Positions 1 through 10,891 of a stretch of 64,000 bases of DNA are shown here, one piece after another. A program made the position numbers and the translations under genes. Numbering within the stretch: position 1 is the stretch's first letter; every line of letters begins with the position of its first letter. The notes beneath the pieces were generated by a model, which made no database searches, was not told where the DNA came from, and saw only the letters and a list, made by a program, of their open reading frames with translations. Origin of the DNA: Diabrotica undecimpunctata (taxonomy: Eukaryota > Arthropoda > Insecta > Coleoptera > Chrysomelidae); contig NC_092809.1 in NCBI RefSeq assembly GCF_040954645.1, forward strand, positions 67,518,141-67,582,140, given 5' to 3'.

Positions 1-87
1 TTTGCAAATGTACAAAGAGGTTTTAAAAATAGACTGTATGATAGCCTGGAAGTCACAGGAGGTCATTTTGAAAATTTCATTAGGTAA
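1..87 (+). pseudogene. Mariner-type transposase, C-terminal end (partial)
   Basis: Frame 1 from the first base is open to a TAA at 85-87. It reads as the tail of an insect mariner-type DDE transposase: a short helix (NVQRGFKNRL) followed by the ending GGHFENF, which is characteristic of the last residues of these proteins. Only about 28 codons lie in the window, and the catalytic domain lies to the left. The protein would bind the terminal inverted repeats and cut and paste the element. Whether the gene is intact cannot be judged from this end alone. Confidence 0.6.
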
Positions 88-413
88 TTCGATGAAAGTT
101 TATGTTGTTTGTTATTACTGATGATTAACCAATAAATTAGTTCAAATAAATTCAAAATTATATTCAAAGTTATTCCGTAAATTAAAAAAAAAGATATTGT
201 GTACAGAAATAGAAATACCTTTTCGATCACATTTGTTATAAAAAAAAACTGGGGGTTGATGCGGGCATTAGGGGGTTACACTTGGTATGAATTTTTGCAT
301 GAAAATTTCAATCCCTTCCAATACAAATGGACATGTTTTTTTAAATTTTGAAGAAACTCTTGGTTTCTGGGTTTATGGGGAGGGAGCGGTCAAATTTTCG
401 TTGGAACACACTG
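1..413 (+). mobile_element. Right end of a mariner-type DNA transposon
   Basis: After the transposase tail comes about 325 bp of AT-rich non-coding sequence. It ends at 400-413 in GTTGGAACACACTG, followed by TA at 414-415. An end of the form CACxCTG next to TA matches the two other mariner-type elements in this window (19750-21472 and 24525-26529). The left inverted repeat is outside the window, so the boundary is inferred from the TA and from resemblance. Confidence 0.5.
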
Positions 414-415
414 TA

Positions 416-1130
416 TAATAATTTTCATAAACAATATTATTACAATAAAATTAAATACGTATATTAAACTAAACGTAATGAAATTATAGTAAATAGATGA
501 TCTCGTATTTAACCGAACCACCAGATGATGAAAATAGTCCACCGAAAAAGTTAAATTAGCCTCAATATTAAAACAACACAAAAAATTGGGCAGGCTTGGT
601 TAAATAAAGCTAAATAAAGTAAAAAACAATTAATATTCATTATTCATTTTCTACTATATCATCTACTATAATACTTTCATAATTACTATAATTTTATGGC
701 CCTGCTCAATAATCCCACTCTCCAGGGTTGGGAACACTGCAAGAGCCATTCTTGATAGCTCGGTTGGACATTCAAGGTTACAAAAATTTGTATTTAGCTA
801 AAAATGGTTACGAATGTTAGGGACGCCATTATAAGTAAAATGTAAAAAAGTTTCCTTTAATTCCACGACTTCAAAAAAGTAATTAAAAGTTTAAAATTGT
901 AAATATGGATCTTTTCCAGCCAAACTGTAAGTTTTATCATAAAAATACATTTAACACAAATTGTACATCATGCAATTATCCTTTACTTTTTCTCGTAAAA
1001 GTCACTGTTTCGAAGACATAACAAGATATAACGATTAAAAAATCTGTTTTCTTCATAATATGTATATCTTTAGACCTCACCTGTGAGGCAGTATGCTTGG
1101 CGCATTGCTTTTAAATTGCTTTCACCATTT
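416..1130. other. Non-coding AT-rich stretch
   Basis: No reading frame, repeat structure or RNA gene stands out. The DNA is AT-rich with short A and T runs. A slightly GC-richer patch at about 700-780 does not match anything I recognise. Confidence 0.5.
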
Positions 1131-1139
1131 GTTTAATTA

Positions 1140-1390
1140 AATACTATTCAATATACACGAGGAAGATCCCCAACAAGATGGATCGACAAAATTACAGGAA
1201 TATGCAAAATACCTATGCATGAGCTAAAGAAATGACCAGAAACAGAGACCTTTGGAGACGGACAATACACAATGACCACTACACTCCCTCTGGAAGGACT
1301 GAAATAAGAGATTCAATATTGAAAAACGGTACTATTGAAAATAAGGAAAACAGTATGGATTCTAAGAAATTTAAGAAAATATTCATCTAA
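1140..1390 (+). pseudogene. LINE 3' tail fragment (RTE-like, C-terminus)
   Basis: The plus-strand translation contains GRSPTRWIDKI and, one frameshift later, MTRNRDLWRRT. These match the end of RTE-like LINE polyproteins (consensus GRPPxRWxDxI, then a DRxxWR block). The fragment carries no endonuclease or RT domain, so it is a severely 5'-truncated copy. The frame change within about 60 bp shows it is decayed. A short (CTT)5 run at 1414-1428 lies just downstream and could belong to another LINE end. Confidence 0.5.
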
Positions 1391-1783
1391 TTCGTACTGA
1401 TATAACACCTTTGCTTCTTCTTCTTCTTGATGGGTGCAGGTAAATTTTCATAGTACGTATCCATTATATGTCTTCTGTCAAATGCAAAAGCCGTATTTTG
1501 CGGCAATGTTGTCAAATAACTTTCAACCCCAATTTTAATAAATAAAGTTGATTACCAAGCCACACTTTAACATGACAATATACCCTCAATACGTGTTAAT
1601 GAGCAGAAGCAGACGTTGGAAACAGTTAAGCTAATTGCACTCGATTCTTTTACCAGTATTATTTACAAAACATACGGATTGTTACTTTTTTTGAATTTTT
1701 TAAATCTCGTCTATTGTTAATCTTATTGGCCAGCGTCCTATTGCAATTCTATCTTGGTTTTTGTATGTATCCATGTTCTTAAA
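1391..1783. other. Non-coding spacer with (CTT)5
   Basis: No gene is visible. The run at 1414-1428 is (CTT)5. On the minus strand this is (AAG)n, a tail type that also ends the RTE-like LINE at 50640, but no LINE body follows it here. The last nine bases, 1775-1783 (GTTCTTAAA), are the proposed target duplication of the I-group LINE that follows. Confidence 0.4.
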
Positions 1784-1876
1784 TTTTTTTTTTTTATTTA
1801 GAAAAAACATATAATCCACATCAACCACGATGGGTTATTAGTGGAGTAACGTACACAAAAGTTCATTTTATTTACA

Positions 1877-3088
1877 TTAAATAGATGTATATAAACGTAA
1901 ATCTTTTAAATAATTAATTACATGGTCAGTGTTTATGGTTAAAGTGGTTTTGATGTCATCTGAGATTCCATATTTTCTTCTTGTTTCTTCTTGGTACTGG
2001 CAGTCAGTCAGAATATGCTTCACCGTCAATGGGAGAGAACAGTTTCTGCAGGTTGGAGAAGGTTCTTTGTTGATTAAGAATCTATGGGTCAGTGCAGTGT
2101 GTCCAATTCTTAGTCGGTTAATTATTACTTGATCCCTTCTATTGGATGGATTATTCAAGATGGTCTTCACAAGGGGATAAATCTCATATAGTTTGGTTCC
2201 TGAATCTTTCCAGTAGTCTTGCCATATGTTCATACAGTGGTCTTTAATTAGGTTTTTGAGATCGGAATATGGATAATTTATTGTTTTGGTTGTGTATTGT
2301 GAGTTTATTCGACTTGTGTTTGCTAGGTTGTCCACTTTCTCATTTCCAGCTATTCCTACATGCGACGGTACCCAGATAAATGCTACTTCTTTTCGAGTTG
2401 ATTGAATTACATTTATCTCATTTTTTATAGCCCGAAATATTGGATTTGTAGGGTATATTTGTTTTATACCTAATAGAGCATTTAATGAGTCAGTGATAAT
2501 GACACATTTATTCTCACTACGCGTTTTGAAGAAAATTAAGGCTTCCAAAATGGCTGTGGTCTCGCCTGTGAGGATGCAGCAATTTGTAGGTATGGATATA
2601 GTGTGAGTAGTGTATTTACAGTAGTATGCAGCAGCATGTCCGTCATGAGCTTTAGAGGCATCACTGAAAATTTGGAGATGATTAGGATAATGAGATATCA
2701 CTTCGGAGTACAAGTGTTTAATGAAAATCGGATTTGTAGTTGATTTAGGTATTTTGGGGTATTTTGTGAGGGTTAAATCAATGGTAAGTGGTTGGATTAT
2801 CCATGGAGGAAAATTTACACTGACTTTTAGAGATCGATTTAGCTTATCCATATCAAAGTTAGAAGATTTTATTCGTTCTATAAGGGGAGTACTATTTTTA
2901 GTGGGTTTTGTAGAACCAATATTCGGATGGCAAATTTGGGAGAATACCGGATGTTGTTTCTGTGCTGATATTTTCCCTATATAGTTTAGGGATAATTGTT
3001 GGCGTCTAATATATAGAGGTGGTTCTCTTGCTAAAACTTGTAAGCTACTAATAGGACTAGTTCTGAAGGCACCCAGTGCTAATCTCAA
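1877..3088 (-). pseudogene. I-group LINE ORF2 part 3: RT thumb and RNase H
   Basis: Continuation of ORF2 after a second disruption. The RT thumb sequence LDYGCISYGAASK lies upstream of the ATG at 3088, so that ATG is internal. Just before it, about 25 bases corresponding to a segment after TLINL are missing near 3165-3180, which changes frame. RNase H is complete, with FSDAS (D), TGETTAILEAL (E), IITDSLNAL (D) and WVPSHVGIAGNEKVDNLA (H, N, D). A Cys/His cluster (CRNCSLPLTVKHILTDC) near the end is usual for this LINE group. The enzyme would remove the RNA strand after first-strand synthesis. Confidence 0.87.
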
Positions 3089-3295
3089 AGCTGTAGATTG
3101 TATGCTATTTAGTTTTTTTAAAGCAGTTTTGCTTGCAGCACCGTAAGATATGCAACCGTAATCTAATTTAATCTAAGGTTAATTAATGTTTTACAGTCGG
3201 CACCCCAAAATTTATTAGATAACATTTTAAGTATGTTTAACCGGTTTTGGCATGCTTGTTGTAATTTATTAATATGCACATTCCAATTTGATTTT

Positions 3296-4552
3296 TTATC
3301 GAAAGTTAGGCCTAAAAAAACTTACTTCTGTTGACTGTTTTATAGGTAAATCATTTAATCTTAAATTAATTGTATGGTGAGTGTTATTTTTACTAAAAAT
3401 TACGTATTGAGTTTTTTCTGCAGAAAAATTGAATCCGGTTTGTAATGCCCAATTTTGAAGTCGATTTAACATAAGTTGTAATATATTTGTTGCTGAAACT
3501 AGGTTATTAGATTTGGTGTAAATAACAATATCATCCGCGTAAATGCTAGCTTTAATAGGAGCTCTGATTACATTTATGATGCTATTAAAAGCCACTAAAA
3601 ATAGGGTTGGACTTAAAATGGATCCTTGAGGGATTCCATTATCTAGCATTTTTGGAGAACTTATGATTCCATTTATTCTAACTTGTATAGAACGATTACT
3701 TAAGAAATTTTTTATAAAAGCAAGCATGTTACCTTGAATTCCATAATTATTAAGTGTTGCTAATATAGAGTGTTTCCATGTCCTATCAAAAGCCTGGGTT
3801 ATGTCAAAAAATATTGCAATCAACTTCTGATTGTTTGCAAAGGCTTCATTGATTGAGGTTTGCAGTGAAATATGATTATCTAATGTAGACCGCCCCTTGC
3901 GAAAACCACTCTGAAATGGGGTAAGGAGATCTTTTGTTTCTAAATACCATGTTAGACGGAGATTTAGAATTTTTTCCAGTATTTTGCACATGCTGCATGT
4001 GAGAGAAATAGGACGGTACGATGAGGGTATATCTTTGGGTTTATTGGGTTTAATAATGGGAATAGTTATTGACTGAGACCAGAGTTTTGGAAATTTATGA
4101 TTTAAAAAACAGGTATTGAATAAATCTAACAATATTATTTTTGCTCTGAAAGGTAGGTGTTTTATGAATATTGGTGGAATATCATCATGTCCTGGGGATG
4201 TGTTTTTGGAGTTTACAATAGAGTATTCTAGTTCTTGAAGAGTTATGGTAGCATTTAATGGATCACCATATTCCTTATCAACGATTTCGAATGATTCTAT
4301 ATTTTGCTTATGTAATAAGAATTCCGGCGTTATATTTTGGTCGCTAGAATTTTCTTGGTAAACTTCGGCTAAAGTTTCACCAATAGCTTTTTTACAGGTG
4401 ATGATCTCATTATTATATGTTAGTGCATTAATATGCCTAAAGGAGTTGGTACCTTTAAGTTTCCGAATTTTAGACCAAATAACCTGTGAAGGTGTTGATG
4501 AATTTATGGACGATACGTAGTCTTTCCAAGTATCTTTTTTGCTTTTTTTCAT
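3296..4552 (-). pseudogene. I-group LINE ORF2 part 2: reverse transcriptase
   Basis: RT core with all key motifs: SYRPISLTCS, FFDITQAFDRTW (motif A aspartates), GIPQGSILSP (motif B) and IYADDIVIY (catalytic YADD). The ATG at 4552 is not a true start; the domain continues the endonuclease frame. At the other end the sequence should run VSFLGLTFD, but an extra T in a seven-T run near 3318 shifts it to VSFFRPNFR and a stop. The domain is otherwise uninterrupted, so damage is recent or partly due to homopolymer sequencing error. Confidence 0.87.
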
Positions 4553-5529
4553 AAGATATCTTGATTCAGCTCTGAGTTTTTTAAAATTAAGTTTTCGTCT
4601 GTATTATGTTTTTTAAGTTTATTAAAGGCATGTTTACAAGATGAGAGTGCTTTTGCAATTTCACTATTCCACCAAGGTACGGGTTGCCTTTTACAGGGTT
4701 TTGTCTTTCCTATATTTTCTAAAGCTGCTTCTATAATAATATTATTTAAAGAGGTGATATCATAGTTTATATCATTGCTTAAATGGAAGTTTTCAAGTTT
4801 ATTATTGATATAGGATTGATAGGATGCCCAATTTGCATTTTTTAATTTCCAGGACTGATATATTGGGAAATCAAGGGGATGAATGTGATCTGATGTTATA
4901 GAAATTGGAAAGTGGTCACTATTATACAATGAGTTCAAAGTGTTCACTGTAGTTGAGAGTGATTGACTGCATAAGGATATATCAATGGCGGAAAATGAAC
5001 CGTTATAAGAATTAAATCTAGTTGGATTCCCTGTATTAAGTAACAATAAATCAGAACAATCAATTAGATTTTTCAATAAGTTACCGTATTTATCAGTTTT
5101 GTGACTTCCCCATGCCGGGTGGTGGCAGTTCATATCACCTAAAATTAATTTAGGATGTGGAATTTGGTCTATAAGATTATTTAATTCGTGCATATCTAGA
5201 TTACTAGGGTGTGGTAAATAAATGTTACATATGTTAATCTTTTTATGATAGGTAATAGAGACTGCTACAGCTTCAAGATTAGTACTTAGCGCGATCGGTT
5301 TAGCTTCCAAATCAGTTCTGGTGAAAATAGCTACTCCACCACTAGCTTGTTGAGCCATTCGATTTTTTTTAAAACATTGAAAATTTTTTAAATTTATGTT
5401 ATTTTGTTTAAAGTGGGTTTCTTGAAGACAAAGAATTAAAGGGGAAAGCTCGCCGATTAGTAGTTTTAACTGTTCATAATGGGTATAAAACCCATTTATG
5501 TTCCATTGCACTATAAATGAATTAGTCAT
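4549..5529 (-). pseudogene. I-group LINE ORF2 part 1: APE endonuclease
   Basis: This frame starts with the presumed ORF2 ATG, seven bases after the ORF1 stop. It encodes an apurinic-type endonuclease that nicks target DNA for target-primed reverse transcription. Visible motifs in order are VQWNING, LQETHF, LGDMNCHHPAWG, IDISLC and SDHFPI, so the catalytic E, D/N and SDH residues are all present. After residue 300 the frame drifts. The RT frame upstream of its first ATG reads KLRAESRYLMKK, continuous with this domain, so a single indel in the A/T run near 4570-4590 separates two parts of one former ORF. Confidence 0.85.
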
Positions 5530-5536
5530 CCGTTAA

Positions 5537-7021
5537 TTATTTTTCAACTAGTAACGATTCGTCAGTTTCGTCAGCTGAAGAAGGGTTAGGGTTTATTTTT
5601 TTCTTTAGTCGGGTGATATTATTTCTTAACCTAGAATTTTGGGTGTAACAATAAACAAAATTAAGGATTTGAATTAGTTCATCTGGTTCATTGGAGTAAT
5701 CTTTAGAAGTTAATTCAGGGTTATGAGAGTTTAAAACATTTTCCATAAAATCACATATTTCATTAAAATTTAGTATAAATGGAGGTGATCTATTTTCGAT
5801 TTTGTCTTTGATGGATTCTAGGGAGTGGATGACATCTTCGCGGGGGGTTTTGGAAGAAGTTTTGGGTTTCTTTTTTGGTTTATTTTGTTTAGGGGTATTA
5901 AAAACGTATGAGTCGGTTTTTGGGTTGTCATCGTTAATTTCAGGAGATGATATGCTATGTCTTTTTAGCTGTTTAGAATTGACTGTATTATTTAAGGTTA
6001 TTGATGTTTCTGGTGTCGTAGTATTTTCAGTGTTATTTACAGCTGGTGCTGTTGTTTTGGAAGAAGAAGACGACTTGTTTGGATTATCTTTAGATATGTT
6101 TTGGATGATGTCGGTTTCCGTAGTATATTTAGTGCTATTTACAGCTGGTGATGTTGTTTTGGAAGAAGAAGACGAAGTGTTTGGATTATCTTTACATATG
6201 TTTTGGATGGGGTCGGTTTCCATAGATTGATATATTTTATCATTAGGTTCATTAGGATTAGATAATGACGATGTGGTTAGAGTTGAATTTGAGAGGGGAG
6301 TTGAAAGGGTATCATTAGGTTGATGATGTTTAGATAATGTTGATGTGGTTTGAGTTGAATCTAAGAGGATAGTTGAATTAGTTTGGTTTGAAATGTTAGC
6401 GCATTCTGATTCTTGATGACCAATGGTTTTACATTTGGAGCAACTGAATCCGTCTATGAAGAGAAATACTCGGTAGGAAGTATTATCATGAGTTATGGTA
6501 CAAGAGTCAGGAATAGACATATTTTCCAGGGGTGTAATGAATGATTGCCTTCTAAAGCTCAGAACATGACTGTACTCACTTTCAGACATACCTACTCGAA
6601 GAAAAGTCATTTTAGATACAGTGTGAATACCAAGTTTTTGTAATTCTTCTTCAATTATTTCGTTCGGAATTGTAGGACATGCATTAGATATTAGAAGTCT
6701 CTGGGCTGGAGAAATTAATCTTCTTACTTCGACTTGACATCCATTTATTTCGATATATTTGTAAGAATGAAGAAGAGCATCAACAGTGTTTTTTGAAGAG
6801 AGATATATGCATATCCTATTGTTAGCAATTCTTGAGGCAAAAAGTACATTAATTGGACCCACTAGTGATCCAACAGCTACGACGTAATCATGGATTTTTG
6901 TGCCTTCAATGCTGGAAATGACTATTGCTTGTTGTTTTGTTGGATGTTTAAAATAATTTACGACATCTGAGTAATTGCGTTTGACGGAGTTGTGTGTAGT
7001 ATTATTGTTGTATGAAGTCAT
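5537..7021 (-). CDS. I-group LINE ORF1 (nucleic-acid-binding, CCHC)
   Basis: An uninterrupted 494-codon frame. ORF1 proteins of this group coat the element RNA and help reverse transcription; they are not enzymes. Residues 45-165 form an RRM-like or associated nucleic-acid-binding region (VGSLVGPINV, RIANNRICIY). One CX2CX4HX4C knuckle has C194, C197, H202 and C207. A Ser/Thr/Asn-rich linker follows and contains a near-perfect tandem repeat of 34 residues (about 272-305 and 306-339). The C-terminus is Lys-rich, then acidic. The stop lies 7 nt before the ORF2 ATG, a spacing that suggests reinitiation. A diverged relative of the first 110 residues occurs at 58862-59190. Confidence 0.85.
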   Translation of the reverse strand: MTSYNNNTTHNSVKRNYSDVVNYFKHPTKQQAIVISSIEGTKIHDYVVAVGSLVGPINVLFASRIANNRICIYLSSKNTVDALLHSYKYIEINGCQVEVRRLISPAQRLLISNACPTIPNEIIEEELQKLGIHTVSKMTFLRVGMSESEYSHVLSFRRQSFITPLENMSIPDSCTITHDNTSYRVFLFIDGFSCSKCKTIGHQESECANISNQTNSTILLDSTQTTSTLSKHHQPNDTLSTPLSNSTLTTSSLSNPNEPNDKIYQSMETDPIQNICKDNPNTSSSSSKTTSPAVNSTKYTTETDIIQNISKDNPNKSSSSSKTTAPAVNNTENTTTPETSITLNNTVNSKQLKRHSISSPEINDDNPKTDSYVFNTPKQNKPKKKPKTSSKTPREDVIHSLESIKDKIENRSPPFILNFNEICDFMENVLNSHNPELTSKDYSNEPDELIQILNFVYCYTQNSRLRNNITRLKKKINPNPSSADETDESLLVEK

Positions 7022-7391
7022 TTTAATTAATTTTCTTGATCAGAAGTTGAGCCGGTCCTGTGGCCAGTCCAAAAAACTGGTCAAGACCCAACTGGAATTT
7101 TTGTTATCTCTTTACGTAGGTATTATTTAAAGGTTATTTTGTTATTGTTACAAAAATAATACGAAAAGAAGTGCTACTCACTTGAGATAATATTGTCAGC
7201 ACTAACTAATTCACTTAAATTTGTAGTAGAGGTATAAAATATTAAATTATGATTTGTTTTTACCATTTAAAATGACTATATTTCGGGACAGCTGATAACG
7301 TTGTAGATTTGATCGCTATCAGGGCCGAACTCCCTTCTTAAAATTTTATTCTCTACTAATAGGTTTTTGAAATATTTTCCCAGTTCTTAAA

Positions 7392-7789
7392 CTTTATACC
7401 CTGTATTCTTTCTATTATTTTACTTTCTCAAATATTTTTATCAACTTCAACTTCTGGTTCCCCTAAATAAGTATTTATTAGTTGGTAGTTTTTTCCCAAG
7501 ACTCGTTTTTCTTATAAGAAATTTGTCTTCGTACTTCCGCTAGTTTTTCTTTATATTTTATTTTGTCTTGTATTAATTTTAACTTAAATTTGTTGGTATA
7601 ATTTTCTTTTATATTTAATTCGCTATCCCACGAGTATGTGTAGTATATGTATTGTTTATTTTAGATTTTACGTAGTATCTCACTACTTCAAATCCTGCTT
7701 CGTATAAACAGTTTTTTACTTTTGATAAATATTTTTAGAAACAGGAGTTTGTAGCTGCCTATCCAATCTATTTTTGAATAATTATTGGG
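7392..7789. other. Non-coding AT-rich spacer
   Basis: Flank of the I-group LINE. It is rich in T runs on the plus strand. No open frame or repeat was recognised. Confidence 0.45.
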
Positions 7790-8540
7790 TTATTGTTATG
7801 GTTAGGGCATATCAGATAGGGCCTATTTGTGAGTCCCTCAGAGACTTAAACCTCCTAAGGCGGGTCCATTGTATCACACCTATCATACGGACTTGGCTCA
7901 TAAGGACCTGATCTTCGCCGTTTCTGTTATCTGTTATAATCAGCTCCAAATCTGAGCTCTTCTTACCGTTCCGAACGTCTAATCCTTTGATTTTCTTGTG
8001 ACCTCACATAAAGCCACAAGTCACTTTAAGGGTAACCCCTCATTTGGCTCGGTTGCGTAAATTCCGAACCCAAGAAATGCCACCTCTGATAGACCAGTAC
8101 CGGGCACTTCCAGAAGTCATATGAGGAAGTTTACTCCTTCTTATCACAAAGACGGCACCGGGTCCAGTTATTGCCTAAGTCTACAGTGGTAGGTGAGCAT
8201 ACCGACCACCAGAGAGCATCTACTGTCTAGAAAAAGAAGTTGGGCTGTAAGACTTTTAGGTGGCCCCAATATGTGGAGCCTAGTTTATCTTATGTCTCCA
8301 CAACTGTCTCAGGAGTTCTGGAACCTCTGCATAAAAAGCTCCAGAACACTACCTTGACCTGTACTTATTCAAAAGATCGAGTCAAACAGGCAAAGTGGAA
8401 AGGTCCTGTTTTACAGACCAAGTTAACCCTATTGGTCAACTCAACATCAGCAAGTGCTTTCTTGCACTCAACAACCAGCTTAGAGCTGACTTTAGTCTCT
8501 TGGTCCACGGGTGGTATTTTATTTTCTACCTTTTCTTCGT
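7790..8540. other. GC-richer block of unknown origin
   Basis: This stretch is visibly less AT-rich than its surroundings, with CpGs and few homopolymers, and changes sharply to AT-rich DNA at about 8545. The longest plus frame (8240-8542, 100 codons) resembles no family I know. In its base composition and stop-rich frames it looks like the untranslated region of a LINE or the end of another transposon, similar in style but not in sequence to the 3' region at 56760-57390. I cannot assign it. Confidence 0.3.
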
Positions 8541-8544
8541 AAAA

Positions 8545-9327
8545 TTACGGATTCCTTTATCCGCCACCTAAAGATGCATTTTTTAGGGCTCCCCGAGGGA
8601 ATCGATAAGTCCGAATGTTATTTTAAATTGAGTAATAAATATTCAACCTCTATTTCTTCGAATGATATATTAGATAAGAGCAATATTGATTGTGGTATTA
8701 AAATAGAATGTTTTAAATAGTGCCACTGGCATATTTGTTCCTATTAAATGATTTATAACATTTGATTTTTTTGTTGGGTTTTTAAGGGTCATTGTCATAC
8801 CGATAATATAAAAACCTTTAAAATATCATTCAGTAATGTATATCAGTAATTTTCAGCTAAAAAAATGCAAATAATGTCAGCCAACATACTATAGAAATTA
8901 TTTTAAATTATATTAAAATTAATCTTGCAGGCGATCCCAGCTCTTTTTGAAGGTACGAAACTCCAGTAAAAAACCGTTTCGGTATGTAATTTTTGTCAAG
9001 ATTGATTTGCTTGAAAATTTTGGATTTAGGTGCTTCTTACCCTCTACTTCACTTTTGAACTTTGGGCCAGGGTTCCTTTTATTTGGAGGCGAAAGCAACC
9101 TCTTCTCAGGGCTGAAAAAACATACGTTCAAAATAATTCTGGAAATAAAAAAACTGACTAATTCTAAGCAACTTTTATTTTACAGAGTTTTTTCATTAAA
9201 TCAATACTATATATAGAGTTATTTGCTAGTGACAATTTTCATTTTTCAAAATAAAAACCACGTATTATTTTTCTTCAGACGGTTTTTTACAAAAAACTGA
9301 AAAAGTAAGAATTTATGAAAAAAAATA

Positions 9328-9413
<86 letters not shown>

Positions 9414-10242
9414 AAAAATATTGCCTATCATTTTTAAGACTACGTATAAATATAGTGAGTGAGCAGTTTGTTATGCCCAATGTTCTTGATGTAGCTTCCG
9501 TCAACAAGAAAGATGTGAAATATATTTTGCCGATACCAAAACTATGTGGCAGCACAAAACGACAACAATGCTATTTTGCGTTTACAGTGTCTTTTCTTTT
9601 ATTAAATGTCAGATAGGAATTATACCTATCTTCAGTTTTATTATTCTTTTCAACTATTCTTGTGTTTTTAAACAATTAAAATTTGAAATCTTACTATAGT
9701 TTCTGTAAACCTAATTTTTATTAGCTATATTTAAAATAAAGTAGTTTGGTTCAATGTGTACGCAGCACTATTTCATTGTGTACCACCCGTGAGACACAAT
9801 GAACCAAAGACACTTAAAAGAAGAAAACCATATTAACTCAAAAACATTAATCTTTATTGATAATCAAATTATGTTGGTTCATTGTTAAACACATGACCCT
9901 ATACGAGGTATGTCAAAAAATATGAATTTCGCTCAAGAGTAACTTGAAAGTACCTTTATATTTCACAATATCAAAAATTATTATTAAGAAAAGTTGATCA
10001 AAAGTAAAAACTACATTCAAATATACAAGAATACATACATTTACATTGAAAAAATAAGTATTGTTATTTTTTACAATCTTTTTATTTTGAATGAACATTT
10101 GTATCTCTTGCGATCAAGAAACACGACATGATAATCTTATCGTTTCTAAATATTTTTTAATAATTTTGCCTTTTAAACAAGTAATTAATCCATGTGCATT
10201 TATTTTTCAAAAAGTAACATACATAACTAGTGGTACATATTG
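8545..10242. other. Non-coding AT-rich stretch
   Basis: No gene or element was recognised. Contents: a long (AT)n run (listed separately) and scattered short frames with low-complexity or T-rich translations. The translated (AT)n frames give only Tyr-Ile repeats and are not genes. Confidence 0.45.
9330..9406. repeat. (AT)n microsatellite
   Basis: About 77 bp of nearly pure AT dinucleotide, one of at least six such tracts in the window. Confidence 0.95.
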
Positions 10243-10303
10243 TATAAATATAACGTGTTTCAAGAGTAGAAAATAATCTGTCAACAAAAAACTAAACTAA
10301 AAA
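10243..10303 (+). repeat. Dispersed repeat, copy A
   Basis: About 60 bp closely matching 39579-39639 in the same orientation, sharing for instance AGAAAATAATCTGTCAACAA with one difference. Copy B lies downstream of a piggyBac transposase remnant, so this may be a fragment of that element's 3' end or of an unknown repeat. Confidence 0.5.
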
Positions 10304-10891
10304 CATCTTAGCCATTCTTTATATACTTTCTTAACATGCGTGTATTTATAAATTATTTAAGAGTTCTTGAACTACACGCTGCTGCCTCAACAACCTTATT
10401 TATCTCACACGAGATCGCAAGGAAATAGTTTGTTAATTTCACGATTGCGTTGAGGCTTATTATGAGATCATTTTAATTATTAGGATTATGAGGAGAGAGT
10501 GAGAATCCAGCGGTAGAAATCCGGTTCTAGTAATAAAAATGTAACACAGAAGCAATTTTTGCCAAAATTATATACACGCACATGGCACGAAGGAATGTTA
10601 ACTCTTATTTGTTTTATGCAAATTGATGCAATTAGGGTTCATGATAGTGGATAAGTGGCAATTGTTGTTTGATACGGTGAGTTTATTTATGTATTTTAAT
10701 CTGATTAAATTCATGCATTCAACGTTGATAAAGTAAATAAAATATAAAAAAAAATGGAGATGCTAGCTGGGATACGTCTGTAATGGAAAAAATGTAGAAA
10801 ACTAAAATACTGTGGTTTCTTGTTATTTTTAATTTTAAGTGATTTTTAAACTTCGACACCTCCTATTGGCTATATAATGTAACTATCTATA
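10304..10891. other. Non-coding stretch
   Basis: No element or frame recognised. There is some higher complexity at 10370-10530 but no diagnostic motif. Confidence 0.4.

Larger units (their letters stand above)
1784..7382 (-). mobile_element. Near full-length I-group LINE
   Basis: The minus strand carries ORF1 (CCHC protein), then ORF2 with endonuclease, RT and RNase H, then a 12-nt T run at 1784-1795 that is the poly(A) tail. RNase H after the RT and a single-knuckle ORF1 point to the I group of non-LTR retrotransposons. The 9-mer GTTCTTAAA sits immediately left of the tail (1775-1783) and again at 7383-7391, which would make it the target duplication and the element 5.6 kb long with a 360-bp 5' UTR. 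Coding assignment is firm. The exact 5' end rests on that short repeat. Confidence 0.85.

Noticed and set aside
5802..6230. 142-codon plus-strand frame
   Set aside because: Antisense of the Ser/Thr-rich linker in LINE ORF1; composition is explained by the minus-strand gene.
9246..9555. Frames of repeated Tyr-Ile over (AT)n tracts (also at 15935-16120, 17387-17722 and 40275-40530)
   Set aside because: They are translations of TA microsatellites and have no protein-like composition.
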